DNA from: PALSA-270 sp963770245
Lineage (GTDB): Bacteria; Acidobacteriota; Terriglobia; Terriglobales; Acidobacteriaceae
NCBI GenBank assembly: GCA_963770245.1
Contig: CAVYOX010000006.1
Coordinates: forward strand, 73,247-137,246
Direction of reading: 5' to 3'
DNA length: 64,000 bases
The notes beneath the pieces were generated by a model. That model saw nothing but the letters and a program-made list of their open reading frames with translations, had not been told where the DNA came from and searched no databases. Below are positions 55,145-62,447 of the stretch, piece by piece; the stretch's first letter is position 1; each line of letters starts with the position of its first letter. A program made the position numbers and the translations under genes.

Positions 55145-56842
55145 CTAGCGTTTCCGCGACGTTTCCTTCGGGTGGGAGTCGGCGCTGGTGCGATAGCAGG
55201 GCAACACAGTATTCCGGCCCTCGGGAGTCAACGACAACCCCGAAGAGACTTGCCCGGTCGGTGAGACGGTCATATGCACCAACGATTCGTCGCAAGCTCG
55301 ATCGCGCGTGACTCGGAGCTTGTAGATCTTCGAGGCGTCCGGATGGTACTCCGAGAATCTGCGTTGATAGGGAAGAAACCAGTAGACAAGCTTGATGAGC
55401 TGTACCCGATGTCCGCTAAGCTCTTTCTCTGCGATGAAGACCTCGTAACTCGCTGAAAAAGAGGTGCCAGGCAAGGCGAACGCCAAACCGACGATCCGCA
55501 TAGGGAGCTCTGCAGGCACGGTGTTTGCTGCCTCGTCGGTGTTCGATCCGCCTACACCGTCCGTTGACGGCGGGGGTGGCACGACCGGAGGGCTGGAATC
55601 GGCCAGTAAGGTCCTGTCTCCGCGCCCACTCGCCCCGCCCGTGCTCTGAATCGATGGAGGAGGCGGTACAGCCGACAAACCGGAACCACCCGGCAAGCCT
55701 CCGCGCCCGGGGCCGCTCAGTCTGCCCACACCACCAACCGACGGAGGTGGCGGCACAGCTGCCATGCCCGACCCAAACGAATCCGTGCGGCCACCGGCCC
55801 GGGTCGCCGCATCGCCGACAGATGGCGGAGGAGGCACGACGACCCACGAGCCCGTCCCGCTCGGCCCGGCTGGCGGCCCTGCAGAAATCGTACCCTGGCC
55901 CTCTGCCGGCAATTTTGGTGCTGGCGCTACCACTTCCACGTCTAAGCCAATTCCCCCACTCTTCCCTACTCTCCCTATGGAGCCTTGTAGCGAAGGAGAC
56001 GGTGCCACTGGGTCGACTTTGGGTGTGGCCACCCCGGGTCTTCCAGAAACCGCTCCCACCTCGGGTGCAGGTGCAACCGCAACCGTTTGATACGTCCCAA
56101 GCCTTCCTGATGCGGTTGATTTAACCCCGTTTACTATGGCAGGACCAGGTGCCACCACAACCACCCGAAACGGATTGGCATGCCACGAAGCTGCCTGCTT
56201 GACCTCGGGCGGCGGTCCAACAATGGACGTGCCGACCGGGGGCGCCTGCCGTTGCGATCGAGCCGCGGCCAGAGGTACCGCAGGCGCGACCGGAGTCGAG
56301 AGCACGCCCTTCGGCAGCGGCGGCGACGCCGTCAACGCAGCGATATTTGGGGGCGCCACGATAGTTCCTGGCCGGTTTTCAACCTCGCGAGCAACCCGCA
56401 TGGCATGCCGGACTTCCGATTTGTTTTCTCTCCGCATCGGGAGCTTTGGCGGACTGCTCTTGGACGCCGGGAACGTTGGGCTAGGTGTGTAGTAAGCAAC
56501 GTAAGACCTATGCCAGCGTTGCGTTTCCATGTGCGTGCGTGGCGCCCATATTGGAGAAAGGATGATCAGGGCGAGCACCAGTGTTAGGTGGCAAAGCGCC
56601 GATTCGAGAACCGATCCCCAGGGCGCGCCCGTGTATACAAAGACATCGTGCCAGTAAGGTGCAGGCCTGGACGCCAGGACGAGGGTAGGCAGCGGCTTGC
56701 GTAGCAGCAGGTCAGCTAGGTTGCCGAAGAAAACGCGGTAGCCGGGTTCGAACTCCAGCACCAGCCTTGGACCGCGCGGCCCCCGCCAATGAGCATTGCC
56801 TTTTGAGTTCAGAAGCGTCGAGCCATTGTCCATGCCGCCCAC
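55145..56842 (-). CDS. TonB-like anchored protein with eight proline-rich repeats
   Basis: A 565-residue protein not recognised as a named family. Order: about 80 cytoplasmic residues; one membrane helix at about 81-99 (SALCHLTLVLALIILSPIWA); a proline/glycine-rich periplasmic stretch to about 440; and a C-terminal globular part with IVGLAFALPGTSFSASYEVFIAEKELSGHRVQLIKLVYWFLPYQRRFSEY. The stretch holds eight cores, four of the VAPxP type and then four of VPPPPS, spaced 22-31 residues apart. The layout resembles TonB (helix, extended proline spacer, C-terminal domain) but the C-terminal sequence is not a clear TonB fold. No exbB/exbD nearby. Could equally be a cell-wall-spanning sensor. Confidence 0.72.
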   Translation of the reverse strand: MGGMDNGSTLLNSKGNAHWRGPRGPRLVLEFEPGYRVFFGNLADLLLRKPLPTLVLASRPAPYWHDVFVYTGAPWGSVLESALCHLTLVLALIILSPIWAPRTHMETQRWHRSYVAYYTPSPTFPASKSSPPKLPMRRENKSEVRHAMRVAREVENRPGTIVAPPNIAALTASPPLPKGVLSTPVAPAVPLAAARSQRQAPPVGTSIVGPPPEVKQAASWHANPFRVVVVAPGPAIVNGVKSTASGRLGTYQTVAVAPAPEVGAVSGRPGVATPKVDPVAPSPSLQGSIGRVGKSGGIGLDVEVVAPAPKLPAEGQGTISAGPPAGPSGTGSWVVVPPPPSVGDAATRAGGRTDSFGSGMAAVPPPPSVGGVGRLSGPGRGGLPGGSGLSAVPPPPSIQSTGGASGRGDRTLLADSSPPVVPPPPSTDGVGGSNTDEAANTVPAELPMRIVGLAFALPGTSFSASYEVFIAEKELSGHRVQLIKLVYWFLPYQRRFSEYHPDASKIYKLRVTRDRACDESLVHMTVSPTGQVSSGLSLTPEGRNTVLPCYRTSADSHPKETSRKR

Positions 56843-57502
56843 TGGAGGAACAGATTGGAGTCAATTATAGTCGAGGAGAAAGGAACCGCGACCTTACCCA
56901 GGTTACCTCTGTCACCATTCGAATCAGCCTTGACGTTCCAACCGGCTTCTGAATTGGCCACGATTCGCCCCAGCGTCAATCGTACGAGGTGGATTCGATC
57001 ACAGCGGCCGGATAAACACCCATGTGCTGTCCGTCAGTCCGCTGTAGGACACGCTCACGGGGAGTCCCTGGGAATTTTTCTTGAAGGCAAAATGATATTG
57101 GAACTATTCGTGAAGCTGTTTCTTGACCACTCCCTACACAACACGTACCGGGCGTTGAGCCAATGCTCCGCAACCGGCGTTCGACGAGAAGGACTTGATT
57201 GGATCTGTAGCAGGGAGAAGAGAATGCCATGGCCTATTCATCGAACCATTGGGAGCTGTAATGCTCGTTGCGGGATCTCGCGCCCGACGGTCGGAAATCG
57301 TCTTTGTCGCCCACACAACAGCGCCCGTCGAGACGCTGGCCGAGGAGCTAGATCGTTTGAACCAGTAATCGCTTCACACGTAGTGGCCGGACATGGTGGT
57401 TGTGCAGTCGAAGGGGGCGATCCATTACCCCGTGCAGTTTCCCGGCGAAATGATTCTCGGTGACTATTTCCGCCAGGGGAAGGCGCGCTACCCTCCAAAG
57501 AG
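56843..57502. other. Gap with a decayed fragment, no intact gene
   Basis: The minus strand at 56999-57140 reads FQYHFAFKKNSQGLPVSVSYSGLTDSTWVFIRPL ending in a stop, with an in-frame TAG just before it. This looks like the tail of a former protein, but I do not recognise the family. Plus-strand frames here (for example 56855-57463) show no domain. The region ends at a CRP/FNR-like site. Confidence 0.4.
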
Positions 57503-57516
57503 GTGACAGGCGTCAC
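57503..57516. promoter_or_regulatory. CRP/FNR-type site GTGA-N6-TCAC (site 1)
   Basis: A perfect 14-bp palindromic core GTGA-CAGGCG-TCAC, about 105 bases before the start of the secreted protein gene. A weaker copy TGA-N6-TCA follows at 57526-57537. It lacks the upstream third half-site found at the other three sites. Confidence 0.55.
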
Positions 57517-57620
57517 GGCAACGTATGATGCACGTCACCAACACCATAGATTACTTCGTGGTCGAATTACTGTAAGGGCGGACGCGGTTCTGGCTTGCGT
57601 CTACCCCGAGGATCTACTTT

Positions 57621-58541
57621 ATGAAAACGAAGGGTTCTCGGAGCCTGCACTTGCCGATGGCGCTTCCCAGATCGATGTGGCGATACGGTGTGACGGCATT
57701 TGTCATCGCAATGTGTCTTTTTCCAAGTGCCCGCATTTTGGCGTCGGACGCCTCGCCCAATCGGCTTGGCGCGGCTCAAGATACGAACGGCCAAACTGCG
57801 GAACCAGGAGCAACAGCCTGGATCCGAGTGGCGGAAGGGGAATACAAAGTTCTGACGGACAAAGGAATTGGGCCCTTCGATCCGGCAGTGTTCGACTTCT
57901 CTGAATCCTGGACCTTGTGGCGACTCCCGGATGGAAGTTTCGACGTCAGCGGCACAAGAAGCTATCGTTCACCATCCGATGAACCTCGTAGTAATAACTT
58001 TTCTGTTCGCCTTTCTCCAGGGTTCAGCGTGCAGGGATTGAAGGAATTCAGAAAACTCCGCTGGAGGTCAGATTCAGGGCCTCTCAGTTGTACCTTCCTG
58101 ACGGGAAAACTCGCATGCACATCGAATGCGAGGGATGTGACCCAGAACGTGACGTTAGAGCTGCCGATGAACGATCCTTTCGGAATCATGTGGCCAATTT
58201 CAGCATTCTCGTTGGGTAGCATCACACGTTCGGCAAGTCATGATCCGAAAACAACGACGCCGATTGAGCTTGTGAGATTGCAGGAAGTCAATAAAGCTGA
58301 CCCAATAATGGCGACGATCTTGGCCGGCCATTTGAAGTATCTTGGACGGGAAGAGCTACAGCTGGCGGGCCACAGGTGGTGTGCCGACAAGTTCGAGCTG
58401 AAAGTTCCACTTCATGCGCCATTCCTGCTCTGGACCTCTGCTGAGGGTTTGCTTCTCGCTTTTGCTCCCGAAACCAAGGACCAGACTCTCTCCGGGGATG
58501 GCATGGTCCTGGTTAAATTTCAGCAATGGAGACAATTCTGA
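57621..58541 (+). CDS. Secreted protein of unknown function
   Basis: A 306-residue protein with a signal peptide (about residues 19-41, FVIAMCLFPSARILA). The mature part is rich in beta-strand patterns (FDFSESWTLWRLPDGSFDVSGTRSYRSP; LELPMNDPFGIMWPISAFSLGS; YLGREELQLAGHRWCADKFELKVP). A WTLWRLPDGSF strand followed by a late lysine-rich strand loosely recalls DUF3108-like lipid-binding barrels, but this is weak. Start ATG 57621 follows GAGGATCTA. It stands alone, with a CRP/FNR-type site upstream, and precedes a universal stress gene on the same strand. Confidence 0.72.
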   Translation: MKTKGSRSLHLPMALPRSMWRYGVTAFVIAMCLFPSARILASDASPNRLGAAQDTNGQTAEPGATAWIRVAEGEYKVLTDKGIGPFDPAVFDFSESWTLWRLPDGSFDVSGTRSYRSPSDEPRSNNFSVRLSPGFSVQGLKEFRKLRWRSDSGPLSCTFLTGKLACTSNARDVTQNVTLELPMNDPFGIMWPISAFSLGSITRSASHDPKTTTPIELVRLQEVNKADPIMATILAGHLKYLGREELQLAGHRWCADKFELKVPLHAPFLLWTSAEGLLLAFAPETKDQTLSGDGMVLVKFQQWRQF

Positions 58542-58608
58542 GCGGGCACTCTGGCTGTCCCCCGAGCCCTCAGTCGCAACGAAGACCCGGTTCATACTTG
58601 AGGCGTGG

Positions 58609-58635
58609 ATCACTGGTATTAGTGATTTCTGTCAC
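58609..58635. promoter_or_regulatory. Composite operator with CRP/FNR core (site 2), before usp 58717
   Basis: Reads ATCACT-N6-AGTGAT-N4-GTCAC. The right part is GTGA-N6-TCAC (58622-58635); a third, inverted TCAC lies eight bases to its left. The end of the core is 81 bases before the Usp ATG. Confidence 0.6.
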
Positions 58636-58716
58636 CACAGCTTTCTCGATCCATTTGCGAGACTGTTCACGTAGCTAGAAGCCGATCGACACAGTAGATG
58701 TGAAAAGGCGGACAAT

Positions 58717-59598
58717 ATGAAAGTTCTCCTGGCAATCGATTCTTCTCACTCATCGCACGTCGTAGAGACGGCCGCCGCTCGTCCGTGGCCATCCGGCTCA
58801 TTGTTCTGCGTGATGAGTGTTGTGGATATGGGTAAATGGGAAGGAATGCCAGCACTCATCGAAGATGCAAAACGCGAGGCACACTCGCTCGTGGAACATG
58901 CGACGGACAAACTTACCCAATCCAGGCACAAAGCGTTTTCAGAAATCCCATTGGGCTTTCCCAAGAAAGCCATTCCAGAATACGCGAAGCAATGGGGTGC
59001 GGATCTGGTAATGGTCGGCTCGCACGGGCAGAGTGCAGTGCCACGATTTCTCCTGGGCAGTGTTGCACACACAGTCCTTCGCACAGCACCCTGCTCGGTT
59101 GAGATCGTGCGCCGGAGCCTGGTATCTTCGCCGCATTCGCATGGGATGAAGATTCTGCTTGCCTCGGATGGCTCCGCGTGTTCTGCCAAAGCTGTCTTGG
59201 AGGTCGCGAATCGCCCGTGGCCTCCGAAAAGCGAGATCAGAATTGTCAGCGCGGTACAGCTTTTGACTCCAGAGACTACGGCCGGTGTATCGACACTAGC
59301 ATCACCGTACCCCACCAGCCTGCTTGAGCAGATATGGAAAGATGCGCACACACGTGGAGAGAAAGCCGTCGCCGATGCTCGAAGGACTCTTAGTGCCACG
59401 GGCCTGAAGGTACACGCAGGCGAGGGGACACCTAACGGCGAGCCTCGAGCACTCATTCTCGATGAAGCAAAGGCGTGGGGAGCGGATCTGATTGTTCTTG
59501 GCTCTCACGGCCGACACGGCTTGGATCGTCTGCTGCTGGGAAGCGTTTCTGAGTCGGTTGCCATGTATGCCCACTGCTCGGTCGAGGTGGTTCGGTGA
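58717..59598 (+). CDS. Universal stress protein, two UspA domains
   Basis: A 293-residue tandem Usp. Domain one (1-135) starts MKVLLAIDSSHSSHVV and ends with ADLVMVGSHGQSAVPRFLLGSVAHTVLRTAPCSVEIVR; domain two (about 145-293) starts HGMKILLASDGSACSAKAVLEV and ends with ADLIVLGSHGRHGLDRLLLGSVSESVAMYAHCSVEVVR. Both have the G-x2-G-x9-G(S/T) ATP-binding motif, so ATP binding is expected. Usp proteins help survival in stationary phase, anoxia or energy stress. Upstream is a composite CRP/FNR-like operator shared with the VKOR and second Usp genes. Confidence 0.93.
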   Translation: MKVLLAIDSSHSSHVVETAAARPWPSGSLFCVMSVVDMGKWEGMPALIEDAKREAHSLVEHATDKLTQSRHKAFSEIPLGFPKKAIPEYAKQWGADLVMVGSHGQSAVPRFLLGSVAHTVLRTAPCSVEIVRRSLVSSPHSHGMKILLASDGSACSAKAVLEVANRPWPPKSEIRIVSAVQLLTPETTAGVSTLASPYPTSLLEQIWKDAHTRGEKAVADARRTLSATGLKVHAGEGTPNGEPRALILDEAKAWGADLIVLGSHGRHGLDRLLLGSVSESVAMYAHCSVEVVR

Positions 59599-59602
59599 CA
59601 AC

Positions 59603-60079
59603 GTGAGAAAGCGCTCGGAAGGGGCTGTATCCGCGAGTCGCTGGTTTCTTGTCTGGCTTCGTTTACGCTCTTGCCTGCGCAAGCATCAAGCGATATGTTT
59701 CCCGGTCTATGGAATTCCGAAAGTGATCCGCGCAGATTTCATCCTCTTTGACCGCGGTCACTTGAAATATCTGAATCTCCTGGAACGTCTCAACTGCGCC
59801 TACTGTTGCTACGGTAACGGCCTGATAGCTTATGTCCGCGAGATCGCCGGACGGACATCGAAGCCCTACGCGGCGACTTCGCCGATGTGGGAACAGCTGC
59901 GACACCTCGGGCCCCTGCTCATACCACTAGGCGACGACCATGGCTTCGAGCGCCGTCCTGTCGCAGATCAGAACACCGGGGCCTTTGGTCGAGATGAGGC
60001 TGCGATGCCTGAATTCAGCCAACCCGCGGGTGACCGTTCTGCGCGATCGTGCCGTTATAGTCGAGCGCTGACACACTAA
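59603..60079 (+). CDS. Conserved small protein with YGIP / NCxYC motif, altered C-terminus
   Basis: A 158-codon frame from GTG 59603, four bases after the Usp stop. The central part is well formed: LRKHQAICFPVYGIPKVIRADFILFDRGHLKYLNLLERLNCAYCCYGNGLIAYVREIAGRT. From memory this matches a small bacterial protein family of unknown role in which the same segment is normally followed by a tryptophan-cysteine-proline motif. Here the sequence after GRT no longer resembles that family, suggesting a truncated or frame-disrupted gene. A cysteine pair suggests metal or redox function. Low-to-moderate confidence that the whole frame is expressed. Confidence 0.5.
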   Translation: MRKRSEGAVSASRWFLVWLRLRSCLRKHQAICFPVYGIPKVIRADFILFDRGHLKYLNLLERLNCAYCCYGNGLIAYVREIAGRTSKPYAATSPMWEQLRHLGPLLIPLGDDHGFERRPVADQNTGAFGRDEAAMPEFSQPAGDRSARSCRYSRALTH

Positions 60080-60317
60080 ATCGCATAAATGCTCACACAT
60101 CCTTTTGCCCACCACCAAATCTTGCAGATGGTCCGGGAAAGGATCGATTCTGCGAATACTCCGAAGACTTGGAATGGGGAATCTTAGAAGCTGCAACTTG
60201 AGCCAACGCAACAGCACGTCTACGGCGTTTCCGTTGTGTCTTGTAGCTTGTAGACACCCTTATTAGTCTGAAGCCTGTTCATGGTCGGACCTTTCAATGC
60301 ACATCCTGCCACGGCAG

Positions 60318-60334
60318 CACGGGACAGTCCCGTG
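60318..60334. repeat. Perfect 17-bp palindrome upstream of the VKOR operator
   Basis: CACGGGAC-A-GTCCCGTG, eight-base arms around one A. It lies immediately before the repeated 36-bp operator region. It could be a second regulator site or, in RNA, a small hairpin at the end of the upstream transcript. No T-run follows. Confidence 0.55.
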
Positions 60335-60367
60335 GTCAGCATCACTCCTTCGAGTGATTGGCGTCAC
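60332..60367 (+). promoter_or_regulatory. Composite operator (site 3), first copy of a 36-bp repeat, before VKOR
   Basis: The core ATCACT-N6-AGTGAT-N4-GTCAC is at 60341-60367, with GTGA-N6-TCAC at 60354-60367. A TATAGA-like -10 element lies at 60388-60393, about 28 bases from the centre, which would put the site near -40 as in class II CRP/FNR activation. The whole 36 bp is 32/36 identical to 61006-61041. The core ends 81 bases before the VKOR ATG. Confidence 0.65.
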
Positions 60368-60448
60368 GGTAGGACTAAGGGCCAACGTATAGAAAGGACT
60401 TACTAAGGAGTTCCAGGCCTAACGTTCGAGTGCCGGGGAAGGTGAAAG

Positions 60449-60859
60449 ATGCGCTACGTGATTGCGATCCTCTCAGTCGCTGGAATCGTGGTGTCATGCT
60501 TTGCTCTAGCCGCGCACTATTCGGCGCCGGTGCAACCGATCGACCTTCTAGGCTCCAGGTGGAACTCCGCATACGTGAATCAGAGCTCATATGCTGAAGT
60601 TCATGGGATTCCAGTGGCGCTGCTGGGGATTGCGGGTTATGCGCTGCTGGTAATACTCGCCCTGCTACGTCGCAGAGTGCTCACGGTCTACTTTGCTGGC
60701 ATTGGAGTTGCCTATGCGTTTTACCTCACGAATATCGAAGCCCACATTCTGGAAGTGTGGTGTGTGTACTGCGTTTCGTCCCTGATCTTGATTCTTTTTA
60801 TAGCAATGTTTGCCTTTGGCACGCTGATCTTTGACCCGACTCCCGATATAGATCGGTAA
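60449..60859 (+). CDS. VKOR-family membrane protein lacking the loop cysteines
   Basis: A 136-residue protein with four membrane helices and the vitamin K epoxide reductase fold: SYAEVHGIPVALLGIAGYALLVILALL and the redox motif VWCVYCVSSLILIL (CxxC, about residues 110-113). Bacterial VKOR re-oxidises DsbA-type oxidases through quinone and normally has two more cysteines in the first periplasmic loop; here that loop reads PIDLLGSRWNSAYVN, with isoleucine and serine where these cysteines stand. It may therefore work without the shuttle pair or in another redox role. ATG 60449 has GGGGAAGG upstream. No thioredoxin-like partner adjoins. Confidence 0.85.
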   Translation: MRYVIAILSVAGIVVSCFALAAHYSAPVQPIDLLGSRWNSAYVNQSSYAEVHGIPVALLGIAGYALLVILALLRRRVLTVYFAGIGVAYAFYLTNIEAHILEVWCVYCVSSLILILFIAMFAFGTLIFDPTPDIDR

Positions 60860-60974
60860 CGTCACGGGTGTTTCGCTGCGATGCCAGCGCGCAAGGTGGT
60901 GGCCCAAGCGGACGAGAGGTCTAAATTAAGGGCTAAACAGTGGCAGTATGCCAATGCCGGATCGAAACCTTATT

Positions 60975-61001
60975 CCCTGCTGCTACGACGTTGCAGCAGG
61001 G
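60975..61001. repeat. Nine-bp inverted repeat between VKOR and the second usp
   Basis: CCCTGCTGC and GCAGCAGGG pair perfectly around a nine-base loop. It lies 115 bases after the VKOR stop and just before the second copy of the 36-bp operator repeat. It resembles a transcription-end hairpin, but there is no T-run. Confidence 0.55.
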
Positions 61002-61005
61002 CCCA

Positions 61006-61041
61006 GTGGTCAGCATCACCCCTCCGAGTGATTGATGTCAC
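61006..61041 (+). promoter_or_regulatory. Composite operator (site 4), second copy of the 36-bp repeat, before usp 61092
   Basis: Core ATCACC-N6-AGTGAT-N4-GTCAC at 61015-61041; GTGA-N6-TCAC at 61028-61041. A weak TAAAAA -10 candidate at 61064-61069 is about 30 bases from the centre. The core ends 50 bases before the ATG. 32 of 36 bases equal the copy before VKOR. Confidence 0.65.
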
Positions 61042-61091
61042 TGTCAAAGTCAGAGGAACCGCGTAAAAAGAGTTTTAGTGGGGAGGTTTCC

Positions 61092-61982
61092 ATGCAAACC
61101 ATTCAAACCAACAAGCGCATCCTGCTCAGCAATGTTCTCTTCGCGACCGATTTTTCGCAATCGTCGAAGGCTGCTCTGCCATACGCGATTGCATTGGCCC
61201 GGCAATATGGCGCCAGAGTATTTATGGCACATGCGATCGCACCTGAGCCACATCTGAGTGTGCCTTTAGATTCTTTGCCAGCGAATGCTGATCCAGCACG
61301 ACTTGATGCTGGACGACATCTAGCCGATCTTGCTCGTGCAGTGTCGATTTGCAACATATCGCATGAGGAGTTACTAGAGCGGGGTGATGTTTGGAATGTC
61401 ATTCTCGACATCGTTAAAAAGCACGCTATTGACCTCATAGTTGCGGGCACGCGCGGGCGACGAGGAGTCCGAAGACTGGCGATGGGATCGAATGCCGAGA
61501 AAATCTACAGACAAGCAGACTGTCCGGTTTTAACCATCGGTCCACATGTTCTTCCATTCGAAACGGAAGACTGGAGGCTTAAACACATTCTCTTTCCGAC
61601 TGACGGTTCAGGAGCCTCCCTCGTAGCCCTGCCATACGCTTTATCGCTAGCTGAAGAAAACCAAGCGACTTTGATTGTTCTCCAACTGATGCCGCTCATC
61701 CCACCCGAGTATCGCGAAGCCGACGAAGCGAGCGCTCGCGAAACGCTCCGCGGCCTCGTTCCCCCAGAGGCAGATGCATGGTGCAATACTGAGCTCTTGG
61801 TGCGTTTTGAGTTTCCTGCGGAGGGAATCCTGCGACTTGCTGCCGAACGTGCTGTAGACCTGATCGTAATGGGCGTAAAGAAGTCTTCTTCCGAAAAGGC
61901 AATTTCCACGCACTTGCCGTGGGCAATTGCTTCTCAAGTCGTGGCTGAGGCAAAGTGTCCGGTACTTACTGTACGGGGCTAA
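61092..61982 (+). CDS. Universal stress protein, two UspA domains (second gene)
   Basis: A 296-residue tandem Usp, diverged from the gene at 58717. Domain one: ILLSNVLFATDFSQSSKAALPYAIALARQYGARVFMAHAI ... IDLIVAGTRGRRGVRRLAMGSNAEKIYRQADCPVLTIG. Domain two: LKHILFPTDGSGASLVALPYALSLA ... VDLIVMGVKKSSSEKAISTHLPWAIASQVVAEAKCPVLTVRG. The ATP motif is kept in domain one but changed in domain two (GVKKSSSEKAI), so domain two may not bind ATP. ATG 61092 with GGGGAGG eight bases upstream is preferred to an in-frame ATG at 61032. Confidence 0.92.
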   Translation: MQTIQTNKRILLSNVLFATDFSQSSKAALPYAIALARQYGARVFMAHAIAPEPHLSVPLDSLPANADPARLDAGRHLADLARAVSICNISHEELLERGDVWNVILDIVKKHAIDLIVAGTRGRRGVRRLAMGSNAEKIYRQADCPVLTIGPHVLPFETEDWRLKHILFPTDGSGASLVALPYALSLAEENQATLIVLQLMPLIPPEYREADEASARETLRGLVPPEADAWCNTELLVRFEFPAEGILRLAAERAVDLIVMGVKKSSSEKAISTHLPWAIASQVVAEAKCPVLTVRG

Positions 61983-62050
61983 CAAGAATCAGGAAATGCA
62001 AAGTTTTGGCGCGATTAGACGTGACGGAACAGAGGTGTCGGGATGTTCGT

Positions 62051-62447
62051 GATGAATTCAACCACGGTCCTCACATCGGCGACATCGCAAGAGAGAACGT
62101 CTTTTTTCAGTTTTCTATACCGGAGAATTTGGCCAACTGGTCCTGATGAGCATCCCGCCTGGCGGAGAAATCGGTGAGAACGAATACCGCGATGCCGACT
62201 GCTTTCTCTTTATCCTGGCGGGGGAGGGTGAGGCAGTTCTCAAGTCAAAACGCCTGGCCGCGAGGAAAGGGGACGTGATGGTCGTTTCGGCGGGAGTCGG
62301 CATAACCTCAAGAATTCCGGGCAGGACGTGTTAAAGCTTGTTGCAATTCACACATCTCCCGAATTCGAGGATGTCGCTATCTCCGAGACCCAAAAAGACG
62401 CCCAGGCCGCTGCTTGGAAGGATTTGGAACATGCCTGGGAGCAATGA
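62051..62447 (+). pseudogene. Cupin-domain protein, broken by two frameshifts
   Basis: Three consecutive frames build one cupin. Frame 2, to about 62108: DEFNHGPHIGDIARENVFFQ. Frame 1, about 62110-62300: VFYTGEFGQLVLMSIPPGGEIGENEYRDADCFLFILAGEGEAVLKSKRLAARKGDVMVVSAGV. Frame 3, 62301-62447: HNLKNSGQDVLKLVAIHTSPEFEDVAISETQKDAQAA, stop at 62447. The metal-site glutamate/histidine region reads EIGENEYRDAD, with tyrosine where the cupin histidine is usual. The first shift is at a run of six T, so indel error is possible, but the metal-ligand change also suggests decay. Confidence 0.65.

Noticed and set aside
56855..57463. A 202-codon plus-strand frame in the gap before 57503
   Set aside because: Composition is rich in arginine, cysteine and histidine as in chance frames, and the opposite strand carries a more protein-like fragment.
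59927..60217. A 96-codon minus-strand frame overlapping the end of the NCxYC gene
   Set aside because: No ribosome site, no recognisable family, and it runs across the presumed tail of the plus-strand gene.
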